From positions 1,736,001 to 1,800,000 of the forward strand of contig OU964918.1 in the NCBI GenBank assembly GCA_918807975.1: DNA of 64,000 bases. The letters run 5' to 3'. The number at the start of each line of letters is the position of its first letter. Position 1 is the stretch's first letter. Shown here one piece after another: positions 46,501-55,813 of the stretch. The DNA comes from Aplidium turbinatum. Lineage: Eukaryota; Chordata; Ascidiacea; Aplousobranchia; Polyclinidae. Below the pieces are notes generated by a model, which had not been told where the DNA came from, ran no database searches, and saw nothing but the letters and a program-made list of their open reading frames with translations. Made by a program: the position numbers and the translations under genes.

Positions 46501-47336
46501 GATCATCAAAACGCTGATGCTTTGAGTCGCTTACCAGCAGGAGGGGATAAAGTCTTCGATGAAGAGGAAAGTGCGGATGACATTGATATCGTTTGCGCTA
46601 TCGATGCTTTGGATTTGCAGGTCCAGACCCCAAATGCTGCCTCACTACGTAAAGAATCTTCTAAAGATCCTATCATTTCCACGGTAATGCGTTTCATTCA
46701 TGAAGGATGGCCGGCCAAGTCTTCCCCACAAGACCCGGTCGAACCGTTTCGTAAGTACGCAGACTCTCTTTCTACTTGTTACGGATGTCTACTTTACGGT
46801 TCCAGTGTGGTCATCCCGTCCAAACTTCGTCCTTCCGTCCTTCAATTGCTTCATGAAGGACATTTTGGCATTGAGAGAATGAAGCAGTTGGCAAGAACGT
46901 CCGTCTACTGGCCAAACATCGATCGAGACATAGCGGAACTTAGTCACAAGTGTTGTACCTGTGGCGAACACCAACCGCAGTCTAAATCCCAGGTCCAATC
47001 ATGGACGGTTCCAGAAGCACCGTGGAGTCGCTTACACATAGATCATGCGGTAGAATTCATGGGTTACCATTGGTTACTCAGCATTGATGCTTTTTCTAAA
47101 TACCCATGTATTCATGCTACTATACTTCCTTATCTTCAACAGCTACTATCAACCTGCTAGAAGAAGATTTTGCTCATTTCGGCTATCCCCATACTATAGT
47201 TACCGATAATGTCACTACTTTTAAATCCAGAGAATTTCAAACTTTCTGTAAGGAGAGGGGTATGGTGCACATCACGGGTGCCCCTTACCATCCGGAAACC
47301 AATGGAGCGGCGGAGCGCCTCGTGTCAATGTCTTGA
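43565..47336 (+). mobile_element. Ty3/gypsy retroelement fossil
   Basis: Plus-strand parts in order: gag (about 43.6-44.5 kb), with a glutamine-rich repeat region and two zinc knuckles (CYCCGNSNHKANDC, CHFCNITGHLQSVC); protease (about 44.8 kb); reverse transcriptase (about 45.2-45.9 kb) with FSKIDLADAYNQIRL and AVYLDDILVS; RNase H (about 46.0-46.5 kb); and integrase (about 46.8-47.3 kb) with an HHCC segment and TDNVTTFKSREF. It is broken in a few places and incomplete at its 3' side, and no terminal repeats were recognised. It lies inside a GCDGTAVNTG-family gene of opposite orientation. Confidence 0.92.
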
Positions 47337-47339
47337 CAG

Positions 47340-48370
47340 CTTCTGATGGATGGGTTTGACTGACATACAGTAGTAGCGGCACATTCGATTTGCTCCTGTG
47401 AATAATTATATTTTCCAGGATCTCTGTGTAAGAGTGTTTCAGGGCATTCCACAGAACCAATTTCCAAAAGGTACATCTGATCTGCGCTTAGGTCCTTTGA
47501 ATTGTCCAATTTTGGCACATGGGGAGTTTCAATCTTATCAAACAATGCGATCTCCAAGGTTATAAGGTTTGACCGCAGAATATCACAATTTCACCAATGA
47601 ATGTGTGGACCAGATGTCATTCTAAATAAACAAAATAGATGCCTCAATGGTTACTCATTGATGTGCAGCATACATATTCCACTGAACTTCATGCTGGATA
47701 GTGGATATGATCTTCTAGCAATTACTCTATTACGATTCCCAGTGTTCACTGCTGTCCCGTCACAACCTGTTATTCGAATTCCATCCATTTTCATATTCTC
47801 TTCGATTATGCATTTTAAAATGTCAACTGAACTACCACCTAATGTAGTGACATGAGAGATATAGATTTTACCAAGTTGTGTCAGCAAAACGTAATGGTCT
47901 TCTTTTATTTTTCTCCTGTGGTGGAAGTCCTCAAAGACATATGATTCATCCTTTCTCCCATAGAAATAGAGCGATATAAAATTATTAACCAGATGTTGGG
48001 TTGGTTTCAATCCAGTACGCCTCTTGACTCAGCTATGTCTCACTTTCCGTGGGTCAATAATGATGTCTGTGGAGAAGTCTTCTCCTACCACATCCTGCAA
48101 AGTAGCAGTGGCAATAGCAGAAACTGTTTCGTCAGAAGCCACCTTTCGATCGGCTTCCCTTGCAACACAAGGAATTGGAGTGGTATTGGAGGCACTACTT
48201 GTTGAGACACTCTCCATAAAACTCGGATCATTATCGGATGAATCAGATAAAGAGTCAGTTTCACTTAAGCTAGGTAATTCGCAGACAGTTTGTTGGGCTA
48301 TCTTTCTCGTTTTCTTTTTTGTTTCACGCTGCTGCTCCTGCAGCTTTCGTTTGAGATGCTTATTATAATT
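47340..48370 (-). pseudogene. GCDGTAVNTG protein family, N-terminal and middle part
   Basis: Minus strand from the top: a low-complexity S/D-rich leader, then ASDETVSAIATATLQDV, IIDPRKVRHS, LYFYGRKDESYVFED, HVTTLGGSSVDILK, RITGCDGTAVNTG and KDLSADQMYLLEI ... HRDPGKYNYS. The order matches my memory of an uncharacterised, highly repeated invertebrate protein (SNR.AA.IA.A.LQD ... DGRKD.T ... GCDGTAVNTG ... LHTNELPLRHL). The spaced acidic motifs GRKD and GCDGT resemble the first two catalytic aspartates of an RNase H-fold transposase. The frame changes at about 48010-48030. The gypsy fossil cuts it off near 47340. Confidence 0.7.
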
Positions 48371-48549
48371 AAGATTATACCAGTATAGTTATACGAACAG
48401 AGGGTCATTGGGGTAATGGGTTGCTGTGTACAAAACGATTTTAAACTTTGAGGAAACCTTTAGTTAGAAGGTGAAGTCGCACTTATGTTCAACTTTATAT
48501 GATAAATCGATAAATGAACCACCCATATAAACGATTTTCCATGCTAGAG

Positions 48550-48965
48550 AATCGTTGCCTTTTGATGGTGGTGATACTTGGGCTAAGAAAGTGGATTGTT
48601 TGATGTTACTATGGGCTCATGTGATGGTGCAGATGTTTGCGAGCTGGTTGGTTTGTTTCTTTTGAACGAACTTTCTGCTATTTTTGTCAGAAAGATGCTT
48701 GGGTTGTATGGTGATGATGGTTTAGCTATTTTGGGAAATTTATCTGGCCCAAATATTGATCGTTTCAGAAAAAATATGTTATACAATCATTCAAATAACA
48801 TGGCTTAAGTATTACTGTGGAAACTGGCCTAATTGAAACTGACTTTCTTGATGTGACGTTGAATTTACTATCTGGTAATTTCTAGCCTTACCGAAAACTC
48901 AACAGTGATCCAATTTATATCCATGCCCAGTCCAACCACCCACTTAGCAATCCCGACAATGTTTT
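48550..48965 (+). mobile_element. Reverse-transcriptase fragment (YxDD type, Penelope-like?)
   Basis: Plus-strand text: DVTMGSCDGADVCELVGLF, then GLYGDDGLAILGNLSGP, TDFLDVTLNLLSG and DPIYIHAQSNHPLSNP. YGDD is the catalytic motif. I recall the DGA.VCELVGLF...GLYRDDGL text as a common invertebrate retroelement, possibly Penelope-like. The class is uncertain. The piece is short, broken and bounded by the transposon fragment at 48978. Confidence 0.6.
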
Positions 48966-48977
48966 GTTATTTTTAAA

Positions 48978-49401
48978 CTAAGTGCATTTTCGGATTCAGA
49001 GGCCAGAAAATACTCTAAAATAAATCTCATCTTTTGTGCCAAATTTTTTTTGTTGGCCGCGAAAAGGCTGTAAAATCAACTAAAATGACACTAAAAGCAT
49101 GCACTATTAGTGACTCTCAGACTTGGAGCAAGTTGAAGATGTTCCTCGTGGAAGTTAACATAGGAAGTGACGTCAAAATCACGTGGTCAAATTTTGAGAA
49201 ATCCCCTCTTCAGATACTACTAAAACCACTTCGAAATTTACTAATTTTTCAGAAAAATTCAAAATTTCTTCTTGGGTGAACCAGTGTCAAAGGTCAAAAC
49301 CCAACAAAAATTTTTGGTTTGCAAATATCAGTGAGCAAAATGAAACATTATTCCAAAGTAACAAAAAGTTTAAAGAACATCAAGGAAAATGAGCAACCCT
49401 A
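48978..49401 (-). mobile_element. Fragment of the 17669-type TAGGGTGG transposon
   Basis: Reverse-complement match to 17669-18115: it ends ggaaaatgagcaaccct(a) at 49401 and contains gaaatcccctcttcagatac. One terminal repeat region only; the other end is missing. Confidence 0.9.
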
Positions 49402-49503
49402 ATATGCATAAAGACAAGCAGTATGACAGTGCAAATACAAACTTAATGCCCAATGTTCCAGTATGGGAACAAAATTTTGACATAATTTATAAGTCACAGT
49501 CAC

Positions 49504-49962
49504 AGCCATTTTTTTCAACCAAGGATGTGCTGTACAACATAATAATTCGCGTTAGAAGCACATGCTTTTTGTTTTTGGCGAATATGGCGTCTTTCATTTG
49601 CGTTCGATCGTTGTTTTAATCATTGTTTTTGTATTATCAATATTCAGGCAATTGACGAACCAAACTTCTGCGAGGAGACTAATCTAATCGAGCATACATG
49701 TATAGTACTTTCAAGATACTGTAACCATGAGGTAACCATGTTCTCTAAATCTGAAGCAATGAAATAGATAGTTAAGTTTGTATATGGTGTCATATTTAAT
49801 TGAAGTCAGAGCCATTTTTTTCAACCAAGGATGTGCTGTACAACATAATAAGTCGCGTTAGAAGCACATGCTTTTTGTTTTTGGCGAATATGGCGTCTTT
49901 CATTTGCGTTCGATCGTTGTTTTAATCATTGTTTTTGTATTATCAATATTCAGGCAATTGAC
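49504..49962. repeat. Direct duplication of about 155 bp
   Basis: 49504-49660 and 49808-49962 are nearly identical (marker aaggatgtgctgtacaacat), with a third partial copy at 50024-50070. The first copy preserves the uninterrupted target of the LINE insertion at 50071. Confidence 0.9.
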
Positions 49963-50160
49963 TGGCTGCTCTCTAGCAGCCTTCCAGTGTAGTCCGGGAA
50001 CATCGTGAATCTGGGGTGGTAAAAGTTGTTTTAATCATTGTTTTTGTATTATCAATATTCAGGCAATTGACTGGCTGCTCTCTAGCAGCCTTCCAGTGTA
50101 GTCCGGGAACATCGTGAATCTGGGGTGGTAAAAGGATAGACCCTCGGCCCCAGAAGCTCA

Positions 50161-50192
<32 letters not shown>
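49961..50192 (+). mobile_element. Two LINE 3' tails, the second with a (GAC)n end
   Basis: 49961-50023 and 50071-50192 share agcagccttccagtgtagtc and tctggggtggtaaaag. The second ends in about ten GAC units and is flanked by aggcaattga on both sides, a target duplication. The first stops short and looks like part of a local tandem duplication. Confidence 0.85.
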
Positions 50193-50193
<1 letters not shown>

Positions 50194-50799
50194 GCAATTG
50201 ACGAACCAAATTTCTGCTAGGCCTACCGACTTATCTATTCGAGCAAACAGTACTTTAAATGCAGTAACCATGAGGCAAAACTTACAAGCAATTTAGAGAA
50301 ATACTGGTGAGTGAACTATTTTGCCTAGAAAAAAAAATTTAAGGGCAAGAGCAACTGTCGGGGGCAAACGTCATTCTGTATGAATTGAAATGACATTGAA
50401 ACGTTGCCGTAGCATTAAATCATTTTTTTTGGAGATACAAGACTACTTTTCCAAGCCCGTGACGACGTCCCTGATACCGGTGTTCTCAAAATACTAAAAA
50501 CAAGTGTGCAAAAGTATTTTACTAAGTGTGCAATAGTGGAATGTAATCTGACGACAGCTTGATCTGCCACCAACCAATTTAAAATTTACTATTACCTTCT
50601 AAATGAGGGTGGATCGATTTAGGGGGGTGTAAAAGTTTTTTCTTCATTTTGCTTAACTTAAGGTGCCAAAACTAGCCATTGGGTGTATAGAACACTGTGT
50701 TAAAAGTATATTTTGATCGAACAAATGTTTGATCTGAAACCAGGCCATTACTTATCGACCAAAAACGCAAAAATATTTGAATTTGACGTTAGCATAGAG
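50024..50799. other. Mostly non-coding; a candidate TAGGGTGG-like end at about 50604
   Basis: Outside the LINE tail nothing codes. At about 50604 the sequence gagggtggatcgatttaggg followed by a homopolymer-rich stretch resembles the left end of TAGGGTGG elements and lies next to the C-terminal transposase relic at 50800. Confidence 0.35.
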
Positions 50800-51130
50800 A
50801 TTTATTGCAATGCAATGGAAATGATAATATGCATCAAACTTCCTCGCTTTAGATGAAATAGTCACGTTTCGATTCGAACTTGGGCATTTCTTGTCGTGAT
50901 TCAATGCGTGAGCGTATAAATCCATCTCGCAAATTAATCCGCACACCGCCGTTGAAGCTTCCGTCACCAACTTGAAGCACCTTTCCACCACCTGCGTGTG
51001 ACACGGAAATCGAAAAAAAAAAGTTCTGGAGTGGCCTTAGCTGCATTCATGTCTCGTAGTTCTTTGACCACATATTTCTTGTTACAGGAGGCTCGGTGAG
51101 ATTGAAACCCTGCTAGTCAACCATATCGTA
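50800..51130 (-). pseudogene. GCDGTAVNTG family, C-terminal fragment in an intron
   Basis: Minus strand: QGFNLTEPPVTRNM, then (other frame) VVERCFKLVTEASTAVCGL, then RDGFIRSRIESRQEMPKF before the stop. Same family as 42895-43200 but closer to the conserved text. It contains frame changes. It lies downstream of an EGF exon, within the presumed intron. Confidence 0.75.
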
Positions 51131-51533
51131 GGATTCGTTGGCGTCAAACTTTAAGGGCGGAATGCAGAATCGTCGCACTGTTCTCTATTCGCGATGGCTT
51201 GATCGAGCTTTCTTAATTCGCCTAAGTAGCAAGTATTCTCAAATTTATTAATTTAATTTATATTATAATTTATAATTTTTTTAATTATTCTGATGCCAGT
51301 ATTCTCAACATATTTTGTGCTTGCTACGCCCGCCGAGTGCGCCGCCGCATTTTTATGGGTCTACAGGTGTACCATGAAGTAAACAAGTTAAGAAACACGG
51401 TATTATGTGTTTAGGGTTCCATGGACTCCAAAACCAAACGATGCAATTTTTTTTCTAGAATCATAAGATTAAAGGTTTTAACTTGGGTGTGACACCTGCT
51501 GATTTTCTTCAGTTACACTAGATACTTTTTCAC

Positions 51534-51647
51534 CTGTTTGGCAACTATCCCCTCCATATCCTCTGGCACACTCGCACGTGTAAGACTGAAGGTTTCCTCT
51601 GCATCTTCCTCTGTTTTGACAAGGCGAGCTCCAGCAGAGACTTTCAA
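51534..51647 (-). CDS. EGF-like exon (d), phase 1-1
   Basis: Minus strand: acceptor ttcag at 51648, 114 bp, donor CAG|gtgaaa. The peptide starts VESLCWSSPCQNRGRC and continues YTCECARGYGGDSCQT. Six cysteines have EGF spacing (C-x4-C-x5-C-x8-C-x-C-x8-C). The symmetrical phase allows exon duplication. It is extracellular and disulphide-bonded. No calcium-binding DxD/N-E start is seen. The gene is not identified; Notch-, fibropellin- or sushi/EGF-type mosaic proteins share this module. A close duplicate lies at 63882-63995. Confidence 0.88.
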
Positions 51648-51660
51648 CTGAAACAACAAA

Positions 51661-52906
51661 ACTTAAAGTGACCAAATATAAATTTAACCCTATCTGTAGC
51701 GACACGGGTTATGTATAAATTCAGAATGTATAAATTTTAATACTAACTGACATTACAAAATCTGACACACTGCGCAGCGTGTGCAACAGATAAAGTTGCG
51801 CCAATGGAAGATATTTAGCTGATGCTGAATACTCATCTGGAGAGAGCCTACAAGCCACATGATTATATGACTATGTGAACAATTCCATACCGAAGACATA
51901 TTAAATTTACACACTGCCTTCCATAGTGGCACGGCGAAGACAAGCACAAGTTTCCAGACAGTCACAACATGAACATTACTATAAATTCTTCTTGTAGTTG
52001 TTTTGCATTTACTTAACTTGTTTGTTTGAATAAAAGAAAGACTAAAAATGACTGCAACGTAATTTCAATCAGCAACAAAGTATTGGAAAAAATATACATA
52101 AAATTAAATTTAATGTCTCCTTTAACCGTTTGAAGGTTGGGGGGGGGGCTGTCAATTCAACTTTATTTGTATCAACTGTTGTACCTCTAAAACCACTGAG
52201 GCTGCGACTACAAGATTTCTTGAATTTTCCTAACTTTTGTGCACCTCTATTGAGCTGAAATTTTGAGCGATTAAAGGTTATAAATTGAGCGATATAAGGC
52301 ATTTCTCAGCACATCTTCTGAAATATTCCATATTCTATTGTTCAAAATTTTCCCACCAGCTGGATGAAAGTAATTAATTTGGCCCATGTCTTTGTTAATC
52401 CTAACTGTTTCACAGCGTGAATAGAATTGGCTGTATGTAAAATTATGTAAAAAAATTTAAATCACAACATTGCAATGCATGTTCTTCATTACTCTACTAA
52501 AAAATAATGTCAATTACAGTCATAAGTCACCTCAACATTTCAACATATATGAGCAGTTCTAAATTCACATACTTTTAATTTTTGGATATGCTCAGCGTGA
52601 ATAATTTTACAAAGTGAATACCAAATTTTGAAACCGTGCCTTAAAAAATAACAGAGATATCACTCCTAAAGCATAAGAAGAATAAACAGCCCCCTCCTCC
52701 CCCCCAAACTCAGCAAGACTTCAGCAGCCTAACCTTGTAAGGGTTAAAATTTCACGAATATCTCTTGAAACATGATTAAAACGTTTATACATGTATATAA
52801 GACAAGTATAACAAAATATATAAATCTATTACAAGCCACTTCATGTACTGTATAAGTGGATATGTACGTTATACATAATTTACCACATGCATGTTACACA
52901 AGGAAC
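51661..52906. other. Presumed intron, nothing firm
   Basis: A cysteine-rich minus-strand frame at 51753-51965 has no splice-bounded domain that I can recognise. The rest is AT-rich. Confidence 0.45.
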
Positions 52907-53311
52907 CATGACTACCTAGAGATACGGCCTAATTTGTTACATTCTGCAAATTTTTCTACATTTTGCCAAGTTTTGGTAACTGTCTAAATGAAATGTTATA
53001 AAAATAGTAGTACCGGTATAAAGTTATTTTTGCTGTTTTTCATGTGTCAAAATTGGGTTTTAACACCACCAGGTTTTAAAAATCAAATGTAATTTTATTC
53101 ACAAAATTTCGGTTAGACTGTTAGCCATTTGTTAAGAGATTGATTGAAAGTCTTTTAACTTCCTTTTTTTATTATTTAATGCTTCAAAAAAATTTTTTGT
53201 CATTACGAGTCAGCAAAAAGTGACAAATATTTCATAAATTTTGGTCAGACAGTAGCTGTAGTCAAAGTCTGCAAAATGTGGAAAATCAGGCGGAACCTTC
53301 AGGCAACCATG
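52907..53311. mobile_element. Fold-back MITE, CATGG ends
   Basis: Left end catgactacctagagatacgg and inverse right end share cggcct(a/g)atttgt and attctgcaaa, about 60-90 bp per arm. About 405 bp in all. Same end family as 32200-38879. Confidence 0.75.
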
Positions 53312-53314
53312 ATG

Positions 53315-53360
53315 AAACACTATGTTTCTCGGCAGCCGATTTGTAGCAAGAATTGACAGC
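53315..53360 (+). repeat. 46-bp inverted repeat, left member
   Basis: tatgtttctcggcagccgat and the following ttgtagcaagaattgacagc reappear inverted at 55127-55172 with about two differences. Confidence 0.93.
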
Positions 53361-53389
53361 TGGTTTTGTTGGCTCTTTTCTTTCCACAA

Positions 53390-53870
53390 AGATAATTCAG
53401 TATTAAGGGAGATCGTGGGGCACGTGCCTGCCGAATGGCAACCCGGGCTTTCCATAGATAGTACGGTTCCACAGCACGTGGAAGCGGGCGGTGCCGATCT
53501 GCGTCCTGACATCGTCTTGCAACGCCCTGACGGTGTCATGGTCGTATGTGACGTCACATGTCAGTTCGACAACGGCGCGGATTCTCTTCGAAAAGCCGCC
53601 GACAGGAAACACGACAAGTACGGCGAGTTATGTGTCAACATAAAGGAAGACAGGAAGCGCCCTTGCAGGGCGTCCTGTCACCTCCGTTTGTCGTAGGCTC
53701 CCTCGGGAGCTATGCCCCGACGAGCTCTCGAGCTCTGACGGCCTTGGGCGTTCCTGCTCGTGGGGTAGCAGAGGTGGCTAGAAAAGTGGCTTCCCTCTCA
53801 ATCGAAGGATCCTTCCGCGTCTGGAAAGCTTGGAACGCCGGGCTCACTTGTGGAGGGGCTACGTCATAGA
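53390..53870 (+). mobile_element. LINE 3' end with restriction-like endonuclease motif (R2/R4/NeSL-like)
   Basis: Plus strand: EIVGHVPAEWQPG, then LRPDIVLQRPDGVMVVCDVT and FDNGADSLRKAADRKHDKY. PD...(V)xDVT is the PD-(D/E)xK core found at the C-terminus of early-branching site-specific LINEs. The text VVGSLGSYAP ... ALTALGVPARGVAEVARKVA follows in a different frame, so one frameshift lies near 53650-53690. Only the 3' end remains. These families often target repeated genes, but the target here is unclear. Confidence 0.75.
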
Positions 53871-54559
53871 AAAGACGACATCAGCGATCAGAAACTTATT
53901 CCCTAATAACGTTGCAGTAAGTATCCGAGTGTGCAAGACAGCAAACCGTTTAGACGTTATAACCTTATAATAATATTGGCTTAAAATTGATCACCTTATG
54001 TCATCACCTTATTTCTATAAACCTGCGCCATTTCTTTTATATGATACTCCAGTCTCTTCAAAAACAATCATTCTAAAGTAAAAAGGAAGGAAATAAAATA
54101 CCTCATGTACATTGCGACTTGAGACTGGTTTAATAGCAATTAAGCAATTTCAATCATCACTAGATTCTCTATGTATTAATCAATCAATTGTTTCGAACTG
54201 TCATACGCTGCTTTCGCCTTGTAACGCTGTTCTTGCCCGCTCGGATCAACATCGCTCCGCTTTCAATGCATTGATCAACACGATCCCCTGATCAACTCGA
54301 TGCAGCCTCAAAACTTCTACCCCAATTTTATATTTTTACTGGTAATGTAGCCTATCAGTGCCTCTGGTTTCGATCGTTAGCCTCCCCGACCCAGCTGGGC
54401 GAACCTGCCTCAACGTCTGGCCAGTGCACATCCGTGCTCGCCGAATGAAAGCTTACTCTTCTCCAGTGAGTATTAATTACACTATTAATTACAGTATATT
54501 GATTCATCGAGCCTCTGCTCCACATTTTTATTGAATATTCGTCTGCCACGAGAGCCAAA
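53871..54559. other. No gene recognised
   Basis: AT-rich, possibly the 3' UTR of the LINE end followed by intronic DNA. Confidence 0.4.
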
Positions 54560-55080
54560 TTATCCTTAAATGGTTCGACTCTCTTCCTCGTGGGAGACCC
54601 CAATTTTATCCGCTCTGCCTACTGGCAGAACGGGTATAAGAGTCAAAGTACCTGCGCGAGGACGCGTGAAGGAGACGTGGGCGCTGCCCGGCGGTCAATT
54701 ACTGCCGGTTCCAGCGTCCACACGCGACGGTTCGCCCGGTCCGTTGCAGGGCTTCTTTCTGGGCTATGCAGAAAGAGCCTGTCTCCCTGGCCCGCTCCGC
54801 CATTCTAAATTTGCGGACGGGCCATATAGTGTTTCGATCCACACTCTCCCTCCACAGGTACCTCGACTCCCCAGCCTGGCCCTCGCGACCTAAGCTGGTG
54901 GACTTAACCCTCCGGGTGCATCGTCACCCCATAAATCACGCCGCTCCCCGCCGCCGCGGGGTGTGGAAGGCCGGTTTTCTAAAGTCTTCGACCTGGCTAT
55001 GTTTGTTTGTACTCACTCACCGTGTCAATCTTTTGTACCGTGAGCTACTTATACGAATAAAACAGTTCAACACTAGTGGT
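54560..55080 (+). other. GC-rich block upstream of the ribozyme
   Basis: A markedly higher-GC block with overlapping plus-strand frames, none recognisable, ending in cgaataaaacagttc (AATAAA) about 35 bases before the hammerhead ribozyme. This could be the body of a ribozyme-bearing retroelement such as a retrozyme or Penelope-like element (inference). Confidence 0.4.
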
Positions 55081-55128
55081 GCGATACTGACGAGCCCAGC
55101 CTCATGGGCGAAACACGGTGTCTATCGC
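55081..55128 (+). ncRNA. Hammerhead self-cleaving ribozyme
   Basis: All core positions are present in order: stem I 5' strand GCGATA (55081-55086), CTGACGA core (55087-55093), stem II GCCC/GGGC (55094-55097, 55106-55109) with an 8-nt loop, GAAA (55110-55113), a short stem III ACA/TGT with loop CGG (55113-55121), cleavage C (55122), and stem I 3' strand TATCGC (55123-55128). Predicted cleavage is after 55122. A short stem III is typical of hammerheads in animal retroelements (Penelope-like elements, retrozymes). It would process the element's tandem RNA. Confidence 0.85.
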
Positions 55129-55172
55129 TGTCAATTCTTGCTACAAATCGGCTGCCGAGAAACATATTGTTT
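55127..55172 (-). repeat. 46-bp inverted repeat, right member
   Basis: Inverse of 53315-53360. Its first two bases overlap the 3' end of the hammerhead. Confidence 0.93.
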
Positions 55173-55699
55173 GATTGGATAGTCTGAATGGCTAGCGTGG
55201 AAGCTACACCGTTATGGTTAGCGAATCGCAACTGCTCGCTGTACTAGTGAGTGCTCAGCCTTGTGCTGATAGCCGGGAAGAACACCCCTTTCTTCACATG
55301 ATGAACCACAATGGTATGTTGGGACCTGCAGTGCAGATTGCACTGCACTATGTCGCACTGCAGTTTGTTATTTTTGTTACCTTTTTAGAAATCGCATTTG
55401 TGACTATGAAGAAAACAAAATAAAATATGAAATTGTTAACATTGTAAGTTGAAAAGCGAGGAAGATTTTATTTATTCCGCACTCTACGTTTACGAGTAAC
55501 AAGGTGGACAAATATAACGCCTAGGATCAATTCGTTTAAGATTAGCTTAATAAGATCAGACTGGTTCGTGGAAATGGATGTTACTGCAGAGAAACAACTT
55601 GCATAATGAATGACACAACAACAAGCATTTGACAGCAAAGAACTTGTACATCTACTGTATGTAATAACTAATTGCGGAACCTTTTAGAGTAAATCTTAC
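55173..55699. other. Presumed intron, nothing recognised
   Basis: A short set of tgcagtgca palindromes occurs near 55328-55370. Confidence 0.4.
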
Positions 55700-55813
55700 T
55701 AATCTCGCAATTAGCTCCAGAGATATCGTACGGACAATCACAAAGGAATCCATTTCCCCTTCTGTTGCAAAATCCTCCGTTCCTACATGGGTTGTTATCA
55801 CATGATCCAACTC
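55700..55813 (-). CDS. EGF-like exon (c), phase 1-1
   Basis: Minus strand: acceptor ttttcag, 114 bp, donor A|gtaag. The peptide GVGSCDNNPCRNGGFC continues FLCDCPYDISGANCEIS. The cysteine spacing is that of EGF (C-x4-C-x5-C-x8-C-x-C-x8-C). It resembles exon b (SGDNCEIS) more than exons a and d, which suggests older tandem duplication. Same strand and phase as the other modules of the presumed mosaic gene. Confidence 0.88.

Larger units (their letters stand above)
50796..51660. repeat. Segmental duplicate of 63147-64000
   Basis: Collinear, same orientation, offset of about 12,350 bp. It spans the transposase relic, intron and EGF exon. The second copy continues past the window edge. Confidence 0.93.

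Noticed and set aside
51753-51965. Cysteine-rich exon of the EGF gene (PAN/apple-like)
   Set aside because: No consistent frame, cysteine pattern or splice sites.
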